Shown here piece after piece: positions 28,204 to 35,777 of a stretch of DNA of 40,987 bases. The notes beneath the pieces were generated by a model. It ran no database searches. It saw nothing but the letters and a program-made list of their open reading frames with translations, and was not told where the DNA came from. Every line of letters begins with the position of its first letter. Within the stretch, counting starts at the first letter, position 1. A program made the translations under genes and the position numbers. The DNA comes from Moorena sp. SS36440bin_2 (lineage in GTDB: Bacteria; Cyanobacteriota; Cyanobacteriia; Cyanobacteriales; Coleofasciculaceae): positions 1-40,987 of the forward strand of contig WTKN01000087.1 in the NCBI GenBank assembly GCA_011524395.1, in the 5' to 3' direction.

Positions 28204-28235
28204 AGCGCTCTCCAAAAAGGGAGCGCTTTTTTTTT
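28204..28235 (+). terminator. Intrinsic terminator of psbA copy 2
   Basis: Stem AGCGCTCTCC / GGGAGCGCT around an A-rich loop, followed by a run of nine T. Confidence 0.9.
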
Positions 28236-28252
28236 GGGAAAGCACCAATCGC

Positions 28253-28360
28253 TTTTCCAAAAAAAATAAGAGAGCCGTCAAAAAGACTCTCTAGGTCATC
28301 AGGGTGCATCTATCTACTGATCTCAATATAACAGATTTAGTGAGGGGTGTCACCCCTCAT
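28253..28360. repeat. Direct repeat with hairpins, copy 1
   Basis: A 108-base unit, extending more weakly to about 28371, repeated 155 bases downstream. It contains an agagag...ctctct hairpin and the near-perfect palindrome gaggggtgtcacccctc at 28342-28358. Confidence 0.85.
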
Positions 28361-28407
28361 TTAAAAAATTTCCAAGCAGCTGACCCTAGGTATGTTCATA
28401 TTTCCAT

Positions 28408-28515
28408 TTTTCCAAAAAAAATAAGAGAGCCGTCAAAAAGACTCTCTGGATCATCAGGGTGCATCTATCTACTGATCTAAATATAACAAATTTAGCGAGG
28501 GGTGTCACCCCTCAT
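28408..28515. repeat. Direct repeat with hairpins, copy 2
   Basis: Second copy, with only a few base changes. Both hairpins are kept; the 17-base palindrome is at 28497-28513. No open frame runs through either copy. Confidence 0.85.
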
Positions 28516-28629
28516 ATATAAAATTTGGGAAAAATTCTCTAATCAACAGTATTGTTGAGCTTAACTGGCTGGTGACCAATCAAAGCTAACATTAGCAGTT
28601 ATTCAGTTATTGAAGATGGCGATAGTGCT

Positions 28630-29736
28630 CTAGTTCCGAGAAAAGGCGAAATTAGCAAAACTCAATTCATTTGTGCCATGCCACTTGTAAATTTGCTTGC
28701 GAAACCCTTTCCACTGTTCATAAACTTTCTTAAACTTGGGATCTTTGCTAGCATCTTCCTCAAATAAATCGAATGATGCTTTCTCAGCCGCCTGCAAAAT
28801 GTCTTGAGAGTAAGGAGTCAGCTTAGCACCCGCTTTAATCAAGCGTTCCAATGCTGCTCCATTCAACGCATCATACTGAGCCGCCATGTTGATATTGGCG
28901 TATCTGGCGGCATCTTTAAAAATTTCCTTATAGTCCTTGGGCAACTTATCCCAAGCTTTTTTATTAACCTGCACCTCTAGGGTTGGTCCGGGTTCCCACC
29001 AGCCTGGATAATAATAGAACTTAGCTGCTTTGTACAAGCCCAGCTTCTCATCATCATAGGGACCAACCCATTCAGCGGCATCAATGGCTCCCCGGTCTAG
29101 GGCAAGGAAAATTTCACCCCCAGGTAATACTTGGACATTGACCCCCAAGCGCTCCATCACTTTACCTCCCAATCCAGGGATACGCATTTTTAATCCCTTC
29201 AGGTCAGCTAGAGAATTAATTTGTTTCTTGAACCAACCTCCCAGCTGAGTACTGGTGTTACCCGCTGGAAAATTAATCACGCCAAAATCAGCATAGAGTT
29301 CCTGGAGCAATTCCAAGCCACCACCGTGGTACAACCAGGCATTTTGTTGTGGAGCAGTTAGACCAAAGGGTACACTAGTGCCGAATGCTAGGGCAGGATT
29401 TTTGCCAACGTAGTAGTAACTAGCGGTATGACCACACTCAACGGTTCCCTGTTGGACGGCATCGAGAACTTCTAATCCTGGTACAATTTCACCAGCAGCA
29501 AAGGGGGTAATCTGGAAACGCCCATTGGTCATGGCACTGACCCGTTTACAGACAGTATCAGCTCCCCCATAGATAGTATCAAGGGATTTTGGCCAGCTGG
29601 TCACCATTTTCCATCGAACCATAGGCTGACTGCCGGATTGAGCAACTGGTCCTGTACTAGTTTGATTACAGGAGGCTAAGGCAGCTGTACTGGCTGCACC
29701 AATCGCAGCGTTACTAAAAAATTTTCGGCGTTTCAT
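28630..29736 (-). CDS. TRAP transporter solute-binding protein (DctP family), Tat-exported lipoprotein
   Basis: Periplasmic substrate-binding protein of 368 residues. The N-terminus has a twin-arginine motif 'KRRKFFSNA', a hydrophobic stretch and a lipobox 'ALASC' with Cys23, so it is probably exported folded and then lipid-anchored. The mature part has '[21 protein letters not shown]', '[19 protein letters not shown]' and '[19 protein letters not shown]', typical of the DctP family that binds 2-oxo or other organic acids through an Arg-carboxylate contact (Arg in 'KMRIPG'). No DctQ or DctM membrane subunit is in the window, so its partners are encoded elsewhere. The start is the ATG at 29736. 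The ligand is not predicted. Confidence 0.93.
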   Translation of the reverse strand: MKRRKFFSNAAIGAASTAALASCNQTSTGPVAQSGSQPMVRWKMVTSWPKSLDTIYGGADTVCKRVSAMTNGRFQITPFAAGEIVPGLEVLDAVQQGTVECGHTASYYYVGKNPALAFGTSVPFGLTAPQQNAWLYHGGGLELLQELYADFGVINFPAGNTSTQLGGWFKKQINSLADLKGLKMRIPGLGGKVMERLGVNVQVLPGGEIFLALDRGAIDAAEWVGPYDDEKLGLYKAAKFYYYPGWWEPGPTLEVQVNKKAWDKLPKDYKEIFKDAARYANINMAAQYDALNGAALERLIKAGAKLTPYSQDILQAAEKASFDLFEEDASKDPKFKKVYEQWKGFRKQIYKWHGTNELSFANFAFSRN

Positions 29737-29830
29737 GGTTCTTGATTCAAGAATTAGTCATCTTTTGGGCAAATTCTATCAAGTTTAGTAACTAGACACC
29801 CTTTCGCCGATCCGCTGTTTCCTTTGCTAT

Positions 29831-31858
29831 TTACCGAGATGTCATATCAGCGATCGCATTCTTAGTCATAGCTGCGATCGCTTTATCATTTGCTTTCGGT
29901 AAATGATAATATTTACCACCTGCTTGTTTGGCCAATTCCTTAGCAAAACCAGTAGAAACAAACTTACTCTCGGTATCAATTACTAATAATTGAACCCCAT
30001 TAGCTCGAATCCGAGCAGCAATTTCCAACAATTCCCCTTTAATATCTGGCTTTTCCCCTTCTGGTAGAGTTTCTCCCAAGGAACGAGCTAAGGGAATATT
30101 GCCCCGACCATCAGTAATTGCCACAATTACCACTTGACCAATATCCCCAGACAATTGAGCATTCATGCCCACATGCACCGCCTGAGTTAATCCATGAGCT
30201 AAAGGGGAACCGCCACCACAAGGTAATCGCTCCAAACGCCGCTTTGCTAAAGCAATGGAACGGGTAGGGGGTAACAGCACATCGGCTTGTTCTCCCCGGA
30301 AGGGAATCAGGGAGACTTGGTCACGGTTTTCATAAGCTTCCGTCAGAAGCTGCATCACTGCTCCTTTAGCAGATTGCATCCGATTTAGAGCCATAGACCC
30401 TGACGCATCTACTACAAAAACTACCAAGGAGCCAGCTTTTCGGGCTAACCGCTTGGATCGTAAATCCCCTTGTTCGATAATCACTCGACGGTTAGGATGA
30501 CGTTGCCTACGAGCTTTTTGATAGGGTGCAGCAGCTCTGAGGGTGGCATCGACAGCAATCCGCCTTACTTTCCCCTTTGGTAGTATCGGTTTCACATACC
30601 GACCCCGGTCTTCTGAAAAGATAATGCTACGGTTTCCGGACTTACCTTGCCGTTGCGCCATCTGAGCAAAGTAGAGCACACTAGGGTCAAGGATCACCCC
30701 TTCTGGGTCAAAGAGAAACTCTTCCGGGATATTCGGAGCTTCCTGTTCTTGCTCCTCTGAGTCATTGTCGTCCTCCTTGTCTTCCTCTTGGTCTTGCTCT
30801 TCCTGAGATTGATCTTGTGGGGGTGGGGGAGGAGGTGGTGGTGGTGCTTCTTCTGGTGGTGTTTCTACCATAGTCGCACGGGGGACAATTACCAATTCCA
30901 CCGCCCGACGCAAATCCTCGGAATTAACTGTCTGACGACCATCTAAGGCTGCTGCAGCTTTTGCCACTCGAACCGCAAACAGTTCTGCCCGATGACCTTG
31001 GACACCACCTCGGATGGCTTCATTGACGAGATAGGTAATTTGGTCATGGGTAATCTCAACATCCTTGAGCCACTCTCGCGCTAGAATAATATCCGTCTTG
31101 AGGGTATCGAGATCCTCCTGGTATTCCTCCAGAAACTGCTGGGGAGAGTTAGCGTATGCGATCGCTTGTTCTACTGCGTCCACCCGTTGCTCTAAGGCCA
31201 ACACACCGTCAGCAGAGAGGGTAATGGCAATTCTGTCCAATAAATGTTCCCGTAATGGTCCCTCGTCGGGATTGTAGGTAGCAATTAAAATTGGTTTGCA
31301 GGGATGTTGGAAACTAATGCCCTCTCGCTCAATTAGGTTCCGCCCTTCGGTTAAAACACTCAGTAGCTGGTTAGCAATTTGGTCATCAAGGAGGTTAATG
31401 TCATCCACATACAACACACCCCGATGAGCTTGGGCAAGTAATCCCGGTTGAAAGACCGGTTCCCCTTGTTTGACAGATTGTTCCACATCCACTGAACCCA
31501 GGAGTCGGTCTTCGGTTACTCCTAGAGGAATTTGGATGAAGGGAGCTGGGATGATTTCGGTCTCTGGAGAACCGTCAACCTGTAACTGTTCCTGTAACTG
31601 TTCGTGTAACTGTTCCTGTAACGCTTCCTCTGGAGTACAGTTACTCAAGGAACCCTTAACCACTTCAATCGGGGGGAGCAGGGTGTGGATTGCCCGTGCC
31701 ATCACTGATTTAGCTGTGCCACGGCGTCCTGCGATCGCAACGCCTCCTAATCCAGGGTCAATGGCGGCGAGGAGGAGGGCGAGTTTAATGGCTTCTTGAC
31801 CCACCACGGCGGTGAGGGGAAAGGTAGGGTTGGCAGGTTTTGTGGTCAGTGCGGGCAT
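29831..31858 (-). CDS. chlD: Magnesium-chelatase subunit D
   Basis: Part of the ChlD-ChlI-ChlH complex that inserts Mg into protoporphyrin IX, the first step specific to chlorophyll. The 675 residues show three parts. The AAA+ domain covers about 12-330, with '[10 protein letters not shown]' as Walker A and '[13 protein letters not shown]' as Walker B. A linker with nine Pro and then a Glu/Asp/Gln-rich stretch covers about 335-390. The C-terminal von Willebrand A domain has MIDAS '[12 protein letters not shown]' (about 484-495) and '[12 protein letters not shown]'. Length and order match cyanobacterial ChlD. Unusual here is a Gln/Leu/Glu repeat in the AAA+ part, encoded by a 12-base tandem repeat at 31581-31628. 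The start is the ATG at 31858. Confidence 0.97.
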   Translation of the reverse strand: MPALTTKPANPTFPLTAVVGQEAIKLALLLAAIDPGLGGVAIAGRRGTAKSVMARAIHTLLPPIEVVKGSLSNCTPEEALQEQLHEQLQEQLQVDGSPETEIIPAPFIQIPLGVTEDRLLGSVDVEQSVKQGEPVFQPGLLAQAHRGVLYVDDINLLDDQIANQLLSVLTEGRNLIEREGISFQHPCKPILIATYNPDEGPLREHLLDRIAITLSADGVLALEQRVDAVEQAIAYANSPQQFLEEYQEDLDTLKTDIILAREWLKDVEITHDQITYLVNEAIRGGVQGHRAELFAVRVAKAAAALDGRQTVNSEDLRRAVELVIVPRATMVETPPEEAPPPPPPPPPQDQSQEEQDQEEDKEDDNDSEEQEQEAPNIPEEFLFDPEGVILDPSVLYFAQMAQRQGKSGNRSIIFSEDRGRYVKPILPKGKVRRIAVDATLRAAAPYQKARRQRHPNRRVIIEQGDLRSKRLARKAGSLVVFVVDASGSMALNRMQSAKGAVMQLLTEAYENRDQVSLIPFRGEQADVLLPPTRSIALAKRRLERLPCGGGSPLAHGLTQAVHVGMNAQLSGDIGQVVIVAITDGRGNIPLARSLGETLPEGEKPDIKGELLEIAARIRANGVQLLVIDTESKFVSTGFAKELAKQAGGKYYHLPKANDKAIAAMTKNAIADMTSR
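31581..31628 (-). repeat. 12-bp in-frame tandem repeat inside chlD
   Basis: Four copies, the last degenerate, of TGTAACTGTTCC read on the plus strand. On the coding strand this gives repeated EQLQ/EQLH units at about residues 77-92 of ChlD. Confidence 0.85.
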
Positions 31859-31893
31859 AAAGCAACTATTGTCAAACTTCCCTGTTCGCGTAG

Positions 31894-31941
31894 CGATGCA
31901 GCGCGGTCTTGGGGGAAACCCCCACTCGCACTTTGCATCAA
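31894..31941. repeat. Dispersed palindromic repeat, copy B
   Basis: Same family as 6521-6566: gcgatgcagcgcggtcttgg, a GGGGGaaaCCCCC core and a gcatc end. It lies between the chlD start and the tnpB element and so overlaps the likely chlD promoter region. Confidence 0.8.
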
Positions 31942-31978
31942 GATAGGGTGGCCTTTTGGCCTAGAAAATCATTGTAGT

Positions 31979-33403
31979 CTATTGACATCTCCCCCGGCTA
32001 AAGCACGGGGGATTCTCAAAGGATGTTTGTTGCGCGGTAGGGTGAACCCGTACCGCTCCACCTTTATTTCGATATGATCTAGACAAAGATGTGAATAGAT
32101 CGTATCGATGTGGGAGTGTCAAAGCTCCCCTAGCCACCTTGGTCAGGTCGAATGACTGTGTGGTTACTTTTCTGAGAATATTGGCAGCGCCGTTAGTATC
32201 GGCGTTGATCAACTTTCCGGAAGCAGCCCTATACAGGCCGCGTCTAACTCTTTTTCCAGAGGGCTTCCATCCGTTGGGTTTTGCACCATGTTTTGGCAAG
32301 GAATCACCATCTAAGAAAGACGCTTTACTCGTATAAGACTCTTCAGTAATTATTAGGTTTATTCCATACTCGGAGCAAAGTTGCTTGAGTCTTTCGATTA
32401 ACCGCTTAGTGGGAATAGCGACAAACTTTTGATTTTCCCGTTTCCCTATATTGGAACGATTTTTCTGCCCTTCGTTCCAACCAATGACTAAGTTCCCTAT
32501 TCCATCGTTTAGACAGCGATTGACGATAAATCGAGCCGCCTTATTGATGGTATCTCGCATCTGGTTGTTGCGTTTCAATTGGATTCTATCTAGGTTGGAG
32601 TCCCAGTATTTTTTTGGCTTTCCAGATTTGTACTTAGCCACCAACCGACAATACCCTTGGTTCATGGCTTTGAGCTTTTTGCCATCAATGATAAAGCTTT
32701 TCCCTAGGGTTGAAACACAGGTTAACCAGTTGTCACCCCCATGGTCTATTCCCAAAGCTTGAGAGTAATCAAGATTGGGGTTGTTAGTTACTGATTGTTT
32801 CCCGTCATCAATCACCCAGTCGATCCATAACTGACCATAACAAGGACGAACAGTAGCTTCTTTTACCCAGTCTGGATCTATAAAATCAGGGGGATCTAGA
32901 GTTATTTGAGTTAGTAGCTCTGGCTTACTCTCTTTGCTAACAGAAGGAAAAAATAGCCCCTCCTTATAGGTCAGCGCTTGCCTGGGAAAAGTAACAGCCG
33001 CAAACCCTCCTGACTTTCTGTAGCGAGGGAACTTTGGTCTATCTACTTTCCCTTGATAGTACAGTCCGACTAGTTTGTTGTAACTGGCGATCGCTTCTCC
33101 TACAGTCTTAAGGGTTTGCTGAGCAGATTGAGCTGCCATTCCTTTGTAATTGGGACTTAATTTTAAAGCTATATCTAACTCGGGATACTTAGTGGCGCAC
33201 TTGTAGGTTTTCCAGCCATATGTTAGTTCATCTCCACGCCAGTAAGTGGTGTAAGCTTCTTGATCCTCCAGCCATTGGTAGTGCTTTTGTTTGGCGTAAT
33301 AGATAGCACAATTAAACAGACTATTAGACTGCTGGCACTGGAATTCCCAAAAAACTTTTTCTTCGTCGGAAAAGTTAGCTTTTACTGGAATTGTTCTATA
33401 CAA
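31979..33403 (-). CDS. tnpB: TnpB, RNA-guided nuclease of an IS200/IS605-type element
   Basis: Protein of 474 residues with the OrfB layout: N-terminal 'MYRTIPVKANFSDEEKVFW' helix-turn-helix-like part, then a split RuvC fold. RuvC-I is 'ALGIDHGGDNWLTCVS' (Asp about 219) and RuvC-III is 'ADTNGAANIL' (Asp about 400). The usual RuvC-II 'IEDL' reads 'VIGWNEGQKNR' (about 313), while an 'EESYTSKASFLDGD' segment follows about 45 residues later. The usual CxxC zinc ribbon is absent. The frame runs through the right-end hairpin before stopping at 31979, as expected if the guide RNA overlaps the 3' end of the gene. The start is TTG at 33403 with GAGG upstream. No TnpA is present, so it would need a transposase elsewhere to move. 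Confidence 0.9.
   Translation of the reverse strand: MYRTIPVKANFSDEEKVFWEFQCQQSNSLFNCAIYYAKQKHYQWLEDQEAYTTYWRGDELTYGWKTYKCATKYPELDIALKLSPNYKGMAAQSAQQTLKTVGEAIASYNKLVGLYYQGKVDRPKFPRYRKSGGFAAVTFPRQALTYKEGLFFPSVSKESKPELLTQITLDPPDFIDPDWVKEATVRPCYGQLWIDWVIDDGKQSVTNNPNLDYSQALGIDHGGDNWLTCVSTLGKSFIIDGKKLKAMNQGYCRLVAKYKSGKPKKYWDSNLDRIQLKRNNQMRDTINKAARFIVNRCLNDGIGNLVIGWNEGQKNRSNIGKRENQKFVAIPTKRLIERLKQLCSEYGINLIITEESYTSKASFLDGDSLPKHGAKPNGWKPSGKRVRRGLYRAASGKLINADTNGAANILRKVTTQSFDLTKVARGALTLPHRYDLFTSLSRSYRNKGGAVRVHPTAQQTSFENPPCFSRGRCQ
31988..32011 (-). ncRNA. Right-end hairpin, likely 3' end of the omega RNA scaffold
   Basis: Imperfect palindrome with GGCTAAAGC core at the 3' end of tnpB. In IS605-type elements the reRNA/omega RNA ends here and its guide is copied from the flanking DNA just outside, which would be the bases below about 31980 read on the minus strand. 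Only this hairpin can be placed; the RNA's 5' end is unknown. Confidence 0.45.
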
Positions 33404-33460
33404 TTTGACAACCTCGACCTCTTTGTTATCAGATATCTAGTATATTCGAGCGTTTTAAGA

Positions 33461-33703
33461 ATGCCAAGCACAAGACAGATTAAATCTCAAAAAAGGATGA
33501 GGGGAATTCCCGTCCATTACGATGAGCTAAAAAAGACACACGGCATCATGCTTACAGATACTGTATGGAGGTGGCTACAACTTTCAGCTAAAGAGTCAGG
33601 AACAAGCGTTGGTGAATTCATAGAGCGCTGGGTGATAAGCAAAATAGAGGACACGACGCCGATATTTCCAGTCTCTGTGTTTCATCCCGGAGACGAAACC
33701 TGA
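33461..33703 (+). CDS. Small divergent protein of the tnpB element, possibly ribbon-helix-helix-like
   Basis: Product of 80 residues starting at the ATG 58 bases from the tnpB start, on the other strand. A longer open frame exists upstream but overlaps tnpB in antisense, so the ATG at 33461 is the sensible start. The protein is basic at the N-terminus ('PSTRQIKSQKRMRGIPVHYDE'), followed by 'LTDTVWRWLQLSAKESGTSVGEFIERWV', which has the strand-helix-helix feel of small DNA-binding repressors. Function not known; the shared promoter region suggests it may regulate tnpB. The last codons and following bases match the repeat at 40957-40976. Confidence 0.6.
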   Translation: MPSTRQIKSQKRMRGIPVHYDELKKTHGIMLTDTVWRWLQLSAKESGTSVGEFIERWVISKIEDTTPIFPVSVFHPGDET

Positions 33704-33705
33704 TT

Positions 33706-33777
33706 AATAAGGCAGCCTTAATCATAAAGTTTTAACCCTTTTACCCATAGCCGACCAACCATAAAGGCTGCCTTATT
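33706..33777 (+). terminator. 14-bp inverted repeat after the small gene
   Basis: Arms 33706-33719 and 33764-33777 are perfect reverse complements, with a 44-base loop. It begins two bases after the stop codon at 33703. The long loop makes it a weak terminator candidate; it could also be part of the element's left end. Confidence 0.45.
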
Positions 33778-33950
33778 CTTGCGGTAACTTCTGACCCGGG
33801 CTAAAGCCACGGGGTTCTCACATTTCAGGAAGTTTTGATAGTACTCTTTTACGACTCCCTATGGTTTATTTAGCCCCATGGGAAATTCTTGAGGGCGACT
33901 TTTTCAACACACTATCAGCTATCAGCTGATAGTTTACACTTGAGCTAAAG

Positions 33951-34760
33951 CTAAATAGCTGCATTTTTTTGCAACATTGCACTGATATATACTACTCGTC
34001 CGTCAACGAATCGGTTGTATAATTCTGTGCCTTTTACACTCGCAAAGGTTTTTACCATATCCAGTAAAAACCAAGGAACAAAGCGTTGCATAATACTAAG
34101 CTTCAGGTGGTCAGTTAAATTAAGGGCATTGACGACGTTGCCTGTAATATTAGTCGAACGTATTAACTCTAAATCACACTCTGAAAGCTGTTCCTTGAAT
34201 TCGTCAAGCTCCGTTTGCTCTCGATAGTCTGCTAAACAGAGATACCCACCTGGTCTTAGAACCCTTTTAACTTCCTGTAGAAAGGTCGGAAGGTTAGGAT
34301 AGTGATGGCAAGACTCAACATTTAATACGATATCAAAAGATTTGTCGGGGAAAGGCAATTGTTCAGCATCTCCCTGTTTAAAGGCTAAATTGGGAACTTT
34401 ATGATTTTTGTTACAGAGATTTACTGCACTATCGGATAAATCAAGACCAGTCATTGAGCTGACATTCTGAGTCCGTGCAATCCACTCGCTACCTCCTCCT
34501 CTGCCAGATCCAATTTCTAGGATATCCCTACCGGTAAGTTCTACCGAACCTAATGTGTGGGCATAAAGATGAATAAAATAACGGTTTTTTTCATCTTCTG
34601 GTAAAAGCTTCAGCTCGTCTTTTGGATTATCATAGCCATAGTTCATAAAGAACCATTCGCTAGTAGGAAATCGCCAAGCCAAGAAATTATATATGGCTTT
34701 CCAGATGACTTTCTTTATTGGTGGAAATCGGGTTTCGAAAAAATTAAATAAATTTATCAT
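33951..34760 (-). CDS. SAM methyltransferase related to phthiotriol/phenolphthiotriol O-methyltransferases
   Basis: Class I methyltransferase of 269 residues. Motif I is 'DILEIGSGRGGGSEWIAR' (79-96), followed by 'TGLDLSDSAVNLCNKNH', 'GDAEQLPFPDKSFDIVLNVES' (130-150) and 'VKRVLRPGGYLCLADYRE'. From memory, the segment pattern 'NYGYDN...NRYFIHLYAHT...GGG...VNLCNKNH' is close to mycobacterial Rv2952, which O-methylates a long-chain polyketide lipid, and to related enzymes in cyanobacterial polyketide loci. That suggests a lipid or polyketide hydroxyl as acceptor. The stop lies 130 bases from the tnpB element. The next gene upstream, a hydroxylase/desaturase-family protein, is 44 bases away on the same strand, so the two are probably co-transcribed and may act in sequence. 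Confidence 0.82.
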   Translation of the reverse strand: MINLFNFFETRFPPIKKVIWKAIYNFLAWRFPTSEWFFMNYGYDNPKDELKLLPEDEKNRYFIHLYAHTLGSVELTGRDILEIGSGRGGGSEWIARTQNVSSMTGLDLSDSAVNLCNKNHKVPNLAFKQGDAEQLPFPDKSFDIVLNVESCHHYPNLPTFLQEVKRVLRPGGYLCLADYREQTELDEFKEQLSECDLELIRSTNITGNVVNALNLTDHLKLSIMQRFVPWFLLDMVKTFASVKGTELYNRFVDGRVVYISAMLQKNAAI

Positions 34761-34804
34761 GGTTATTTTGCATCCTGTTGATTAGCCACTACTCTTTTTG
34801 GGCT

Positions 34805-35350
34805 TTATTGTGAGGTTATGTTTCTGAAGTTTTTTATAGGTTTATAAGTTCCAAATAACCGATCCATAAGATGACCTGAGATTAGCCCAACGAAAGCATA
34901 GTTCTTGCTATTCATGAATTGATCATTGTAATAACTATGATGAATTTTATGTAGTAGTCTATCTCTCTTAAACCAAGCATATCGAGTTAACCAAGAATCT
35001 TTATTTCCATACTCATTATGAATATAATATACGATGGCCATGTCAACTACGGCATCAATACAGAAAGTCCATGCTATCCAACTACTAAATAGTAGATGAT
35101 ATCCGACCAAGAAGCTTAGGTAACAAAAGGCGGCTACAATATGTTCACTAACCGCCCAATAGTAATCTGATTTGGAACTAGACATATATTCTATACGATG
35201 ATGAGAATTGAGATGAATTTTATAGAAAGGAATGCCTAAAAATTTTTGATGAAAAAAAAAGTGAATAAACCACAATGCAAATACGTTGCAGAGATGAGCA
35301 ACAACAAGCACCCCTAAACAATTAATAGAATTAAATTCAATAGACAGCAC
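34805..35350 (-). CDS. Sterol desaturase / fatty acid hydroxylase superfamily membrane protein
   Basis: Di-iron membrane enzyme candidate of 181 residues with four hydrophobic segments. Histidine boxes are H46-x3-H50-H51 ('HLNSHH') and H134-x2-H137-H138 ('HKIHH'), plus H111 in 'YIHNEYGN' and H160. These match the PF04116 pattern, though the protein is shorter than most members (over 200 residues). Members hydroxylate or desaturate lipids, carotenoids or sterols using O2. The start is a GTG at 35350; no upstream ATG in frame was seen. It lies between a lipid-type O-methyltransferase (downstream) and a cyclopropane-synthase-like gene (upstream, after a 427-base gap). Hydroxylation followed by O-methylation of the same lipid is an attractive but unproven reading. 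Confidence 0.8.
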   Translation of the reverse strand: MLSIEFNSINCLGVLVVAHLCNVFALWFIHFFFHQKFLGIPFYKIHLNSHHRIEYMSSSKSDYYWAVSEHIVAAFCYLSFLVGYHLLFSSWIAWTFCIDAVVDMAIVYYIHNEYGNKDSWLTRYAWFKRDRLLHKIHHSYYNDQFMNSKNYAFVGLISGHLMDRLFGTYKPIKNFRNITSQ

Positions 35351-35777
35351 GCTAGGTTTCTCTCTTTACAAAATTGGACGCTATCTCATAGCATAGACTT
35401 TCGGTTTGCATAATAACAGAATTTTTAACAAATAAATTATTATTATCAATTTATCAGTGCCAATCACCGTTTTGCCACCTATATCTAAACTCTGCTCTGC
35501 ACAAGACTAACATATCTCAAACAAATGTCTACTAGATCCTCTCGTCATGCTCAGCTAAAACAGACTTTTCGTAAGCATATGCGCGAAGCGCAGGCTACGC
35601 CAACAGCTATCAGCGCTCAGCATTCAGCGGTCAGTGGTCAGCTATCATGGAGACGTAACTCAGCATTATTCAAATGGTTACCTGCCTGTTGTAAGCATAT
35701 GCGCTTAGCCCATTAGCTGACGGCTGAAGCTGACCAATCAATTCAAAATTAATCTAGGAATCTAGGTCTAACCACAG
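35351..35777. other. Repeat-containing spacer
   Basis: No accepted gene. It contains 'gtaagcatatgcgc' twice (35570-35583 and 35691-35704; a third copy near 38088) and short 'cagctatcagcgctcagc'-type repeats. A 63-codon frame at 35525 consists of these repeats and is not accepted. Confidence 0.5.

Larger units (their letters stand above)
31979..33817. mobile_element. IS200/IS605-type element carrying tnpB without tnpA
   Basis: The likely element is bounded by two related imperfect palindromes, ccccggctaaagcacgggg near 31991-32009 and cccgggctaaagccacgggg near 33795-33814, each followed by TTCTCA. The right end would be next to 31979-31985. The exact left end cannot be set from a single copy. 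The contents are tnpB and a small divergent gene. Confidence 0.65.

Noticed and set aside
33260-33460. N-terminal extension of the small gene divergent to tnpB
   Set aside because: The extension is antisense to tnpB and is hydrophobic by accident; the ATG at 33461 gives a plausible protein.
35525-35716. 63-codon plus-strand open frame
   Set aside because: Made of dispersed repeat sequence (gtaagcatatgcgc and cagc-type repeats) with no family resemblance.
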